From NCBI GenBank assembly GCA_945910975.1, contig CAMDZY010000053.1, forward strand, positions 1 to 10,327: a stretch of 10,327 nucleotides of DNA, given 5' to 3'. The notes beneath the pieces were generated by a model, which saw only the letters and a list, made by a program, of their open reading frames with translations, ran no database searches and was not told where the DNA came from. How positions within the stretch are numbered: the first letter of the stretch is position 1; the number at the start of each line of letters is the position of its first letter. Source of the stretch: an uncultured Clostridia bacterium (GTDB lineage Bacteria; Bacillota; Clostridia; Oscillospirales; Oscillospiraceae). Made by a program: the position numbers and the translations under genes. This document shows, piece by piece, positions 1-6,152 of this stretch.

Positions 1-17
1 TCGTAGTACATTTCTGT

Positions 18-83
18 TTTTTCGATTACCCCAACTATTGACAAAGAGCCTTTTTCGATTACCCCAACTATTGACAAAGAGCC
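18..83. repeat. Perfect 33-bp tandem direct repeat (two copies)
   Basis: Positions 18-50 and 51-83 are identical 33-base units lying head to tail, beginning TTTTTCGATTACCCC and ending TTGACAAAGAGCC. Flanking bases on both sides differ, so exactly two copies are present. Each unit contains a TTGACA hexamer (38-43 and 71-76), but no -10-like hexamer lies 16-18 bp downstream of either, so promoter function is not supported. The repeat lies just left of a terminator, in DNA with no recognisable gene. It may be a recent tandem duplication, or two units of a dispersed intergenic repeat. Confidence 0.9.
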
Positions 84-93
84 AAAATAGTTT

Positions 94-136
94 TGCCGGG
101 AGGCATGGCGTACGCCACCGCTTCCCGGCATTTTTT
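94..136 (+). terminator. Rho-independent terminator, probably bidirectional
   Basis: TGCCGGGA at 94-101 pairs with TCCCGGCA at 123-130, and the apex carries the palindrome TGGCGTACGCCA. Six T residues follow at 131-136 on the plus strand, giving a classic terminator for a rightward gene that must lie left of the window. On the minus strand the hairpin lies about 25 bases past the spoIIR stop codon, followed by a weaker A/T-rich tract (AAAACTATTTT), so it may serve spoIIR as well. Confidence 0.75.
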
Positions 137-155
137 GATGAAAGTGTCTGCTTCC

Positions 156-758
156 CTATCGGAGCAAGTTTTGCAGCCATTCCAAAACTTTAAATTTCAG
201 CACATATTTTTCTTCGCCGCCGGAAATCAGTTCCTCCTCCGACCGCGAGAACCGGCCAACCTCGGCAGCCTCTTCCCAATCCTCCGCCGTGGCCGCTGTG
301 CAAAGGCTCGGGAACACCACGCACCACCAATTGTGCCCCGCTCCCTCTCCGATGGAAACGCGTAGGGATAAATATTCACCGGCAGGCAGGGTGAATGTGT
401 CATAATAACGGGTCGGAAATACCTCTTGTTGCAGGCTGACCGTGACATTGTCGCTGCATCCTGCCTGTTCTACAACCCGCTGCGCGGCCTGTTCCAAAAC
501 CGGAAGGCTCTGCTGTAGCCGTTCTTTCGCCACATCTACCCGGTCGCAGCCATCTGTCAAGCCGGACACCTCGGCCAGCACTGCATCGCGCACCTGTAGC
601 TTCAAGGCCTGATCTTCCTCGGAATCCGAATTTGCCACAACGTGCAGGCGAATCAGCTTGTGGGACAGCGCCCGCTGCTCCAATGCGGCGTGCGCCACAT
701 ACGCGCCGGAAAAAATAACTGCTACCGCAGCGAAAAAGCAAATTGTTCGTTTGATCAT
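156..758 (-). CDS. spoIIR: Stage II sporulation protein R (SpoIIR)
   Basis: This is the 200-residue forespore signalling protein SpoIIR. In Bacillus it is made in the forespore under sigma-F, is exported to the intermembrane space, and triggers SpoIIGA to process pro-sigma-E in the mother cell. Residues 1-25 form a signal peptide or N-terminal anchor: a basic start, a hydrophobic stretch at 7-20, then an AHA-A cleavage-like site. The family hallmarks are IRLHVVANSDSEEDQALKL (about 36-54) followed by VRD, the HNWWCVVFPSLC block (about 142-153), and the C-terminal KVLEWLQNLL. Length is normal for the family. It follows ispE on the same strand after a 60-bp gap. The Shine-Dalgarno is weak (GGACGG) and lies inside an inverted repeat, suggesting expression separate from ispE. 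The family assignment is firm; the role is transferred from Bacillus. Confidence 0.95.
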   Translation of the reverse strand: MIKRTICFFAAVAVIFSGAYVAHAALEQRALSHKLIRLHVVANSDSEEDQALKLQVRDAVLAEVSGLTDGCDRVDVAKERLQQSLPVLEQAAQRVVEQAGCSDNVTVSLQQEVFPTRYYDTFTLPAGEYLSLRVSIGEGAGHNWWCVVFPSLCTAATAEDWEEAAEVGRFSRSEEELISGGEEKYVLKFKVLEWLQNLLR

Positions 759-759
759 A

Positions 760-813
760 AATTACACCGTCCATATGTAGATTTTGGATATCTACAGTAT
801 GGACGGTGAAATT
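760..813. repeat. Long inverted repeat / hairpin covering the spoIIR ribosome site
   Basis: CACCGTCCAT (765-774) is perfectly complementary to ATGGACGGTG (799-808). Pairing continues inward through TGTAGA (776-781) with TCTACA (791-796), with one bulged base and a 9-base loop. Outward, AATT (760-763) pairs with AATT (810-813) across an A/A mismatch. Nearly the whole ispE-spoIIR gap is therefore one hairpin. In the minus-strand transcript the 3' arm carries GGACGGTG, the only Shine-Dalgarno-like sequence before spoIIR. No U-tract follows on that strand. It could be a ribosome-site-masking hairpin for read-through RNA, an attenuator, or a protein operator. Confidence 0.7.
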
Positions 814-824
814 CATTTTTATAC
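795..824 (-). promoter_or_regulatory. Candidate sigma-F-type promoter of spoIIR
   Basis: On the minus strand GTATA (824-820, overlapping the ispE stop codon) is followed after 15 bases by GTCCATACTG (804-795). This fits the Bacillus sigma-F pattern of GywwA, then about 15-16 bp, then GgnrAnAnTw at the first -10 base and the A, A and T positions, but it misses the second G. spoIIR is a sigma-F gene in Bacillus, so a promoter is expected here. The match is partial and by eye. Transcripts from it would start within the inverted repeat and so would lack much of the hairpin's 5' arm. Confidence 0.3.
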
Positions 825-1736
825 GGTTGTTGCCAAATAAATGGAAGAATATTTATCCTTGAGCATGGTACAGGCAACCGTTGCATATTCAAAGGAATCA
901 AAAATGCCAAACACAGCCGAACCGGAGCCTGTCATCTGCGCGCCATAAGCGCCATAGGTGAACATCACGGACTTGATATAGTTGATATCAAAGTGATCTT
1001 GCATGACAATCGGCTCAAATACATTGCACATACTGCCACCGATGCCCAAAAAATCGCCCTTTTGCAGGTTGACCAGCATGGAATTGTGATCCGGGCGGTT
1101 GGTGATCACCTGCGCGTCGATGGCTTTGTACAGTTCTGCGGTGGAAATGCCAAAATCCGGCTTGCAAACGACATAGTATAACTCCGCTTCACATGGCAGC
1201 TTGGTCAGTCGTTCGCCGCGTCCTTCTACCATGGCCGTGCCGCCCAAGACGCAAAACGGCACATCGCTGCCAATCTGTGCGCCCAATTCCGCCAACGCCG
1301 GCAGCGACAAGGGTGCGCCATAGTGACGGTTGAGCGCATGCAGCACGGCTGCGGCATCTGCGCTTCCGCCGCCAAGTCCCGCCTGGGAGGGAATCCGTTT
1401 GTTGATGCAGACCTCAATCCCGTCAGGCTCTTTGCCAATGCGGGCAAAATACACCTGTGCCGCTTTCCATGCAATATTTTCTGCATCCTGCGGCAGACCG
1501 TCGGTTACAAATTCACTTTCCGGCGGCGTGTCGTCATCCTCCTCACGCTCCGGCAAAATCTCACGAAAGCAATGCAGCGCCCAGCCACAGCCGGTGTCAA
1601 GCGTGATCATCACATCGTCATGGAGCGTAATTGTCTGCATCACGGACTTCAGGTCATGAAAGCCGTCCTCCCGCTTACCAAGCACATCCAGCGTCAAATT
1701 TACTTTGGCAAATGCGCCTTCGGTCAAGGTTGTCAT
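819..1736 (-). CDS. ispE: 4-diphosphocytidyl-2-C-methyl-D-erythritol kinase
   Basis: This cytoplasmic GHMP-family kinase phosphorylates CDP-methylerythritol at the 2-hydroxyl using ATP, a middle step of the non-mevalonate (MEP) route to isoprenoid precursors. Lys11 lies in the N-terminal AFAKVNLTLDV block, where the catalytic Lys of the family sits. GKREDGFHDL follows, then the ATP-binding loop GLGGGSADAAA (120-130), the GSDVPF block holding the catalytic Asp158, and the C-terminal glycine-rich MTGSGSAVFGIF. At 305 residues it is somewhat longer than the usual 280-290; the extra length appears to be a very acidic stretch around residues 60-78. The start overlaps the DUF1015 stop by 4 bp and has no close Shine-Dalgarno, which points to translational coupling with that gene. 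No other MEP-pathway gene is in the window. Confidence 0.95.
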   Translation of the reverse strand: MTTLTEGAFAKVNLTLDVLGKREDGFHDLKSVMQTITLHDDVMITLDTGCGWALHCFREILPEREEDDDTPPESEFVTDGLPQDAENIAWKAAQVYFARIGKEPDGIEVCINKRIPSQAGLGGGSADAAAVLHALNRHYGAPLSLPALAELGAQIGSDVPFCVLGGTAMVEGRGERLTKLPCEAELYYVVCKPDFGISTAELYKAIDAQVITNRPDHNSMLVNLQKGDFLGIGGSMCNVFEPIVMQDHFDINYIKSVMFTYGAYGAQMTGSGSAVFGIFDSFEYATVACTMLKDKYSSIYLATTV

Positions 1737-2977
1737 TCTACGATTTTTCTTCCTTCCAGATAGTATCTCTTTTCACGGCTGTGCCCCATGGAGAAGGTTT
1801 TCCGGGGAAGAACGCCGTCGGCAATCACGCCACGGAACAGCTGGCTCTTTTCCATTGCGGGCAGCAGGAAGCCGATGGCATTTTCCTGCTTGGCAAGGCT
1901 AATCAGAGCATCATCGTCATGGATATAGTCGATCTCGCCGGCATTTTCCTTGAGATATTCATCCAAAAATGCCTGCAAAGCACCCACAGCAAGCTCAGAC
2001 TTGGCACGATCCAAGTACACCACACCGGATTCCTCACCTGCGTACCACTTGACGGGGAAGCCGCCCTCTGCGCAGTAGGTCTGCTGCAAAGCCGCAAGCA
2101 TTTTCTTTGCGTCCGTCTTGAACACAACACGGTGGATCGGTTCAAACACCTGTGCATCATCGTGGATGTTTTCCAGCTCGACCAGCGCGTAACGTGCCGG
2201 ATGGTTGGACAAATCCTCACCTGGGTGATTCTTTTTCAGCTCTTCATAGCAGGACTTGGCAGTCGCCAGCGAATGGTTGCCGTCGCCAACGGCGAATACC
2301 ATCGGGACACCCTTCAGGCCCTCATATTTTTCGCCGACCGTTGCAGAATATTCACGCAGGACTTCCTCAAATTCGTCCACGTCCTTACCCTCAACCAGCC
2401 AGCCGGCAATATGGCCGCCGCCTTCCATCAAGTCGAAGTCGTACAGCTTTTTCAAGTGTTCCTTCTTTTCACCCAGCGGCTCAATCAAGACCTTTTTGTG
2501 ATCGTCGCAGAGCATCAGAATATGCGGCAATTCAATGGGTGCATCCCGGCGAACACGCTGACGGGGCGGGATGCGTTCGGGAACCGTGCGCTCTGTCGCA
2601 CGAATGGCGGAGGTTGCACCGGCGGTATAGTCATAGGCATCCAAATCCACCATGCCCATCAGACCCTTGCGGATGGAACCGTTTTCCAGGGTGCGTTCGA
2701 CATAGACAAGGCTGTGCGGATAAGTAGTGAACACGCCGTTTGCCATGTAATCCGCCATTGTTTTGTTGATGAGTGCAGTATGTGCGGCTTCCTGCTCGGT
2801 ACCAAGTTCGGCTTCGGGCAGAATCAGATTGATTGTGGAAACGGCGCCCTCGGCGTTTTTGGCAACGCGCTGCCAGTATTCCTTGTCAGAGGTGAACTGG
2901 TCACAGGCGATAACTGCCCATTTTTCCATTGCATCCGTCTTGGGCATCAGAATATCAGCGGGTAAAAAAGCATTCAT
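1733..2977 (-). CDS. DUF1015 family protein
   Basis: This 414-residue cytoplasmic protein belongs to the DUF1015 family. Recognisable parts are the N-terminal PADILMPKTDAMEKWAVIACD, the central basic segment with SAIRATERTVPERIPPRQ (about 123-140), and the glycine/histidine motif FAVGDGNHSLATAK (228-241). The last matches the DGxH-type motif by which this family has been linked to the ParB/SerK-like nucleotide-binding fold, so an ATP- or ADP-using kinase-like activity is possible, but no function has been shown here. DUF1015 genes often sit beside serine-biosynthesis genes; this one instead leads a short operon with ispE. No signal peptide or membrane segment is evident. A good promoter lies 38-66 bp upstream, and AAAGG about 11 bases before ATG serves as ribosome site. 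Confidence 0.88.
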   Translation of the reverse strand: MNAFLPADILMPKTDAMEKWAVIACDQFTSDKEYWQRVAKNAEGAVSTINLILPEAELGTEQEAAHTALINKTMADYMANGVFTTYPHSLVYVERTLENGSIRKGLMGMVDLDAYDYTAGATSAIRATERTVPERIPPRQRVRRDAPIELPHILMLCDDHKKVLIEPLGEKKEHLKKLYDFDLMEGGGHIAGWLVEGKDVDEFEEVLREYSATVGEKYEGLKGVPMVFAVGDGNHSLATAKSCYEELKKNHPGEDLSNHPARYALVELENIHDDAQVFEPIHRVVFKTDAKKMLAALQQTYCAEGGFPVKWYAGEESGVVYLDRAKSELAVGALQAFLDEYLKENAGEIDYIHDDDALISLAKQENAIGFLLPAMEKSQLFRGVIADGVLPRKTFSMGHSREKRYYLEGRKIVE

Positions 2978-3014
2978 AGTATTTCAGCCTTTCTTATCTA
3001 AATTGGATATCGTT

Positions 3015-3043
3015 ATCATACAATAATTTTTCACTTTTTTCAA
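3015..3043 (-). promoter_or_regulatory. Sigma-A promoter for the DUF1015-ispE operon
   Basis: On the minus strand the -35 box TTGAAA (3043-3038) and the -10 box TATGAT (3020-3015) are separated by exactly 17 bp, with an A/T-rich spacer. Transcription would start near 3008, giving a 5' leader of about 30 bases before the DUF1015 ATG at 2977. It is divergent from the DegV promoter about 150 bp away. Confidence 0.75.
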
Positions 3044-3190
3044 GCCCTAAAAGCCCCAATATTTGTACAGTTTGCACGGATTTTGCCGATGTCCCCTGCA
3101 CTTGGCACAAATCGCGCCCATGATTATAGGCAGCTTGTCGCAATTTTTGCAATATTACAATCGAATGGCGATCAAATTCAAACAGTTTTC

Positions 3191-3219
3191 TTGACACAGA
3201 AAGCAGAACTTTGTATAAT
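3191..3219 (+). promoter_or_regulatory. Exact-consensus sigma-A promoter for the DegV operon
   Basis: TTGACA at 3191-3196 and TATAAT at 3214-3219 are separated by 17 bp, matching the housekeeping promoter consensus at every position. The predicted start near 3226 leaves a leader of about 25 bases, so strong constitutive transcription of DegV, GtrA and TrmB is likely. The 3044-3190 stretch between the two divergent promoters shows no clear operator or RNA structure. Confidence 0.88.
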
Positions 3220-3239
3220 AAGGCAAGAAAAATAAATGC

Positions 3240-3244
3240 GGAGG
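3240..3244 (+). promoter_or_regulatory. Ribosome binding site that fixes the DegV start
   Basis: GGAGG lies six bases before the ATG at 3251. An in-frame ATG at 3236 overlaps this Shine-Dalgarno, has none of its own, and would add only five residues that the family lacks. The start at 3251 is therefore preferred. Confidence 0.85.
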
Positions 3245-3250
3245 CACAAT

Positions 3251-4105
3251 ATGAACATTAAAATCACATCGGACAGTACTTGTGACTTATCCCCCGAATT
3301 GATTGCGGAATACCAAATTGAAGTTTTCCCTCTGCACGTGGACAAGGGTGGTAAATTTTACCGAGATTGCGTAGATATCTTGCCCGAGGATATTTTTGCG
3401 CACGTGGATGCAGGCGGCAATCTTTGCTCCACTGCGGCAGTCAATGTTGAAGAGTACCGCGCACGGTTCGCCGCTTTGTCCAAGCAATATGACGCTGTGG
3501 TTCATGTCAATATCAGCTCGGACTTTTCATCGTGCTACCAAAATGCCTGCCTGGCCGCCAGCGAATTTTCCAACGTCTATGTCATCGACTCGCGCAACCT
3601 GTCCACCGGCCACGGTCATGTGGTGATCGAAGCCTGCAAAATGGCAAAAAACTGCACCGATGTGGAAAAAATGGTGGAAGATCTGAAGGAATTAACCTCA
3701 CGAGTGGAGGCCAGCTTCATTATGAACCGATTGGACTACATGGTAAAGGGCGGGCGCTGCTCCACGGTCGCCGCTCTGGGTGCAAACCTGCTGAAGCTCA
3801 AGCCGTGCATTGAGGTGGCAGACGGCAAGATGCGAGTCTGCAAAAAATATCGCGGTTCTTATCTGAAATGTCTGGAAAGCTACGTCACCGAACGGCTGTC
3901 CGGGCGGGACGATATCATTTACGATCGTCTGTTCATCACCTATTCCAGCGCATCGCAAGAGGAATTGGCGGTCGTGCACAAGGTCATTGAACGCTGCGCG
4001 CCTTTCACCCAGGTCATTGAAACCCGCGCCGGATGCACTGTATGTTGTCATTGCGGCCCGCAGACGCTCGGCGTACTGTTCATCCGAAAGAAGGCCGACG
4101 CATGA
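3251..4105 (+). CDS. DegV family (fatty-acid-binding, FakB-like) protein
   Basis: This 284-residue DegV-family protein is of the type that cradles a fatty acid and, in Gram-positive bacteria, presents it to a FakA-type kinase for phosphorylation and entry into phospholipid. The family blocks appear in order: SDSTCDLSPEL (7-17), the STAAVNVEEY loop with Thr61, SSDFSSCYQNA with Ser93 (89-99), DSRNLSTGHG (113-122), LDYMVKGGRC (161-170) and HCGPQTLGVLF with His267. The Thr, Ser and His positions are those that contact the carboxylate in characterised FakB/DegV proteins. The STAAV loop departs from the more usual T-S/A-Q-P form. It is the first gene after a consensus promoter, and its stop overlaps the GtrA start by 4 bp. 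No fakA partner is in the window. Ligand and partner are inferred. Confidence 0.92.
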   Translation: MNIKITSDSTCDLSPELIAEYQIEVFPLHVDKGGKFYRDCVDILPEDIFAHVDAGGNLCSTAAVNVEEYRARFAALSKQYDAVVHVNISSDFSSCYQNACLAASEFSNVYVIDSRNLSTGHGHVVIEACKMAKNCTDVEKMVEDLKELTSRVEASFIMNRLDYMVKGGRCSTVAALGANLLKLKPCIEVADGKMRVCKKYRGSYLKCLESYVTERLSGRDDIIYDRLFITYSSASQEELAVVHKVIERCAPFTQVIETRAGCTVCCHCGPQTLGVLFIRKKADA

Positions 4106-4551
4106 AAAAACAAACCCCGGAATGGCTGCGAGCGGTTAAATTTGCGCTGATCTCCTGCTCCGCCGGGCTGGTGCAGATCGGCAGCTTTACCCTGCTCAAC
4201 GAATATGTTACCTTTCCTACATGGATCCCAACCTTTGGCGAGGGATACGGGCCTGCTTATTTAATCGCGCTTGTGTTGTCTGTTTTGTGGAATTTCACGA
4301 TCAACCGGCGCTACACCTTCCGCTCTGACGGAAATATCCCGGCGGCGATGCTGAAGGTCTTTGGATATTATTGCGTCTTTACCCCAATCACAACCATTGC
4401 CGGCGACTACTGCACCGGTGTGTTGGGCTGGAATGAATATCTGGTGCTGGCAATTACAATGGTTTTGAATATGGTGACCGAGTATTTGTTCTGCCGGTTT
4501 GTGGTCTATCGCAAATCCATGGATTCCCGCGTCGAAAACACGGAGGAATGA
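4102..4551 (+). CDS. GtrA family membrane protein
   Basis: This 149-residue integral membrane protein has four predicted hydrophobic segments, at about 12-36, 51-66, 84-107 and 112-134. It carries the GtrA-family signature WNFTINRRYTFR (63-74) after segment two and a matching basic end (CRFVVYR) after segment four. GtrA-like proteins act with membrane glycosyltransferases, probably moving polyprenyl-phosphate-linked sugars across the membrane for cell-wall or surface glycan modification. No glycosyltransferase is encoded nearby, so its substrate is unknown. The chosen ATG overlaps the DegV stop (ATGA) with AAGG eight bases upstream. An earlier in-frame ATG at 4033 lies deep inside DegV and would add non-family sequence. 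Its position between DegV and TrmB suggests co-transcription more than a shared pathway. Confidence 0.9.
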   Translation: MKKQTPEWLRAVKFALISCSAGLVQIGSFTLLNEYVTFPTWIPTFGEGYGPAYLIALVLSVLWNFTINRRYTFRSDGNIPAAMLKVFGYYCVFTPITTIAGDYCTGVLGWNEYLVLAITMVLNMVTEYLFCRFVVYRKSMDSRVENTEE

Positions 4552-4555
4552 TTCT

Positions 4556-5215
4556 ATGCGAATGAGAAGAATGAAAAATCTGGAGCCGCGACTTGCAGCC
4601 TGTAGCAGCTACCAAATTCAAAACCCGGAGGATTTCTGCGGCCACTGGCGCGATCTCATGCCGCAGGCACGACAGCTGCGGGTGGAGGTTGGCTGCGGAA
4701 AAGGAAAATTCACGGTAGAAACCGCCGCAGGCGAGCCGGATGTGTTGATCATTGCGCTGGAACGCGTGCGGGAGGCCATGGTCATTGGCATGGAAAAGGC
4801 ACAAGCCATGGGGCTGAAAAATGTTTTGTTCGTTTCCATGGATGTGGCGCGCATTGACGAATTCTTTGCGCCGGATGAAATTGACCTGCTGTATATCAAC
4901 TTTTGCGACCCCTGGCCGCGCAGCAAAAATGCAAAGCGCCGCCTGACCTACCATACTTTTCTGGAAAAATACCGAAAAGTTATCAAACTGGGCGGGCAGA
5001 TCCATTTCAAGACCGACAATGCAAAGCTGTTTGAATGGTCGCTGGAGGAGTTCGCTGCTTACCAGTTCCCCGTTCAAAATGTCACCCGCAATCTCCACGA
5101 AAATGGCCCTGTCGGTATTATGACAGGTTATGAGGAGAAATTCTATCAGCTGGGCACGCCAATTAACCGCTGTGAAATTCTGATCGACCACAAGCCGAAG
5201 ATTGATAAAGAATAA
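4556..5215 (+). CDS. trmB: tRNA (guanine-N7-)-methyltransferase
   Basis: TrmB transfers a methyl group from S-adenosylmethionine to N7 of G46 in the variable loop of tRNAs. The 219-residue protein is of normal family length. It shows the SAM-binding VEVGCGKGKF (43-52), the IALER strand end (66-70), and the diagnostic DPWPRSKNAKRRL (118-130), a variant of the common DPWPKxRHxKRR. HFKTDN (150-155) and the C-terminal TGYEEKFYQLGTPI complete the set. The start at 4556 is preferred because GGAGG ends nine bases upstream, four bases past the GtrA stop. Alternative ATGs at 4562 and 4571 are possible, while an ATG at 4499 lies inside GtrA and has no family homology. It is the last gene of the DegV operon and ends just before a bidirectional terminator. 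Confidence 0.95.
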   Translation: MRMRRMKNLEPRLAACSSYQIQNPEDFCGHWRDLMPQARQLRVEVGCGKGKFTVETAAGEPDVLIIALERVREAMVIGMEKAQAMGLKNVLFVSMDVARIDEFFAPDEIDLLYINFCDPWPRSKNAKRRLTYHTFLEKYRKVIKLGGQIHFKTDNAKLFEWSLEEFAAYQFPVQNVTRNLHENGPVGIMTGYEEKFYQLGTPINRCEILIDHKPKIDKE

Positions 5216-5218
5216 CAA

Positions 5219-5253
5219 AACGCAGGGGTTGTCCTCGAGGCAACTCCTGCGTT
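5219..5253. terminator. Bidirectional Rho-independent terminator
   Basis: AACGCAGGGGTTG (5219-5231) pairs with CAACTCCTGCGTT (5241-5253), a 13-bp stem with a single G-T wobble and a 9-base loop. It lies between convergent trmB and the Nudix gene, only 3 bases after the trmB stop and 6 bases from the Nudix stop. TTT follows on the plus strand and TTTTGTT on the minus strand, so it can end both operons. Confidence 0.88.
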
Positions 5254-5259
5254 TAAGTA

Positions 5260-5739
5260 TTAAGCGGTTGTTTTTGGCAGCTCTTTTCCGTCGAGCGCCG
5301 CATACACCAGTTTGTTGCCCTGATAGCACAGCTTCATGGAGAAAAACGGCGTTGGCTGTGCGATGCGCTGCAAGAACAGGCGGTCGCCCTCCCAAGTGGG
5401 AAGCTGCAAGACCTTCTGCTTGTCCACCCATTCCAGATTGCCCTCGTTGCAGGCAATCAGTTCGCCGCAAAAGCCGTCTGCGTGGAACAGGTGCATATAC
5501 TCCCCTTCCCACTGATCGGACACAAAAGTGATGATGCCACAGTAGCGATAATGCGTCAGCTCCAAGCCTGTTTCCTCGCGAACCTCGCGCAGCAGGCACT
5601 CTTCCGGGCTTTCATCTTCTTCCAACTTCCCGCCGACCCCAATCCACTTGTTGTGATTGAGGTCATTTTGTTTTTTTACACGGTGAAGCATCAAATATTT
5701 CCCGTCTTTTTCAATATAGCAAAGCGTTGTATTTTTCAT
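5260..5739 (-). CDS. Nudix hydrolase, 8-oxo-dGTP diphosphatase (MutT)-like
   Basis: This 159-residue Nudix hydrolase carries a perfect Nudix box at residues 37-59: Gly37, Glu43, Arg51-Glu52, Glu55-Glu56 and Gly58-Leu59 with canonical spacing. The box is the Mg2+-binding catalytic helix that splits nucleoside diphosphates linked to another group. The opening (LCYIEKDGKYLMLHR), the KWIGVGGKLE lead-in and the C-terminal FFSMKLCYQGNKL resemble Firmicute proteins annotated as 8-oxo-dGTP diphosphatases, which clean oxidised nucleotides from the pool. True substrate cannot be decided from sequence. Its ATG overlaps the PPC-protein stop by 4 bp, so the two are probably translationally coupled. It is the last gene of the pssA operon and ends at the shared terminator. 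A one-residue difference at the C-terminus would not alter the call. Confidence 0.92.
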   Translation of the reverse strand: MKNTTLCYIEKDGKYLMLHRVKKQNDLNHNKWIGVGGKLEEDESPEECLLREVREETGLELTHYRYCGIITFVSDQWEGEYMHLFHADGFCGELIACNEGNLEWVDKQKVLQLPTWEGDRLFLQRIAQPTPFFSMKLCYQGNKLVYAALDGKELPKTTA

Positions 5740-6137
5740 GTGTTGATCTCCCGAAAAATAATCTCATCATAACCGGTTTGCGCATCCTGTTCGGTGTCAA
5801 AACGCACGCCGTCCAGCACACCGATGATCAATTCGCAGGTCGTGTTGATGATGCAGCCCTCCAACAGGTGTCCGCCGACGGTTGCAAGGCTTTCATCAGA
5901 CAAGGCGATGTGGAGATGGCAACGGGTTTGGCTGACGGTGCCGTTCAGTGACACGATTTCAAAATGGCGGTTCAGTTCCCGCACATTTACACCGCTGGCG
6001 TCCCGCACTCTGGCTCTGCTGACGCAGCCAACGCCGGACAGAACCACGCCGGCATCGATTTTTTCCGCCTGCGCAATTGCGCGAATACTTGCCAGCAAAT
6101 CATCGCCCCGATGCAGGCGTTTGCAAATTATCCTCAT
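5736..6137 (-). CDS. PPC (DUF296) domain protein
   Basis: This 133-residue stand-alone PPC/DUF296 domain is the fold also found in plant AT-hook nuclear proteins and in bacterial proteins described as having a PD1-like DNA-binding motif. Diagnostic features are the opening LHRGDDLLASI, AGVVLSGVGCVSRARV (29-44), CHLHIALSD (73-81) and GGHLLEGCIINTTCELIIG (88-106). His74, His76 and His90 occupy positions proposed to bind a metal in the trimeric bacterial structures. No AT-hook or other DNA-binding tail is present, so DNA binding is not supported; small-molecule or metal binding fits as well. A good GGAGG (minus strand of 6145-6149) lies seven bases upstream of ATG. It starts 15 bp after the lipid-kinase stop and overlaps the Nudix start by 4 bp. 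Its cellular role is unknown. Confidence 0.9.
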   Translation of the reverse strand: MRIICKRLHRGDDLLASIRAIAQAEKIDAGVVLSGVGCVSRARVRDASGVNVRELNRHFEIVSLNGTVSQTRCHLHIALSDESLATVGGHLLEGCIINTTCELIIGVLDGVRFDTEQDAQTGYDEIIFREINT

Positions 6138-6152
6138 GCCGTATCCTCCGCC

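Noticed and set aside
38..99. TTGACA hexamers in the 33-bp repeats as promoters
   Set aside because: The sequences 17 bp downstream (ACCCCA and TGCCGG) bear no resemblance to a -10 box.
93..365. 90-codon plus-strand open frame at the left edge
   Set aside because: It begins inside the terminator hairpin and runs antisense into spoIIR, with no recognisable domain.
1631..2965. 444-codon open frame on the plus strand opposite the DUF1015 gene
   Set aside because: It is the antisense of a clear family member. Its translation shows no recognisable domain, and there is no ribosome site or promoter for it.
3044..3190. Possible small RNA or operator between the divergent promoters
   Set aside because: Only very short palindromes such as GCAA-TTT-TTGC are present. 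No stable stem, terminator or separate promoter supports an RNA gene.
2994..3197. 67-codon minus-strand open frame in the divergent promoter region
   Set aside because: It overlaps the -35 and -10 boxes of both divergent promoters, has no convincing ribosome site and resembles no family known to me.
4454..5599. 381-codon minus-strand open frame spanning trmB and part of the Nudix gene
   Set aside because: It runs across two real genes and their shared terminator, has no family motif, and is explained by codon composition.
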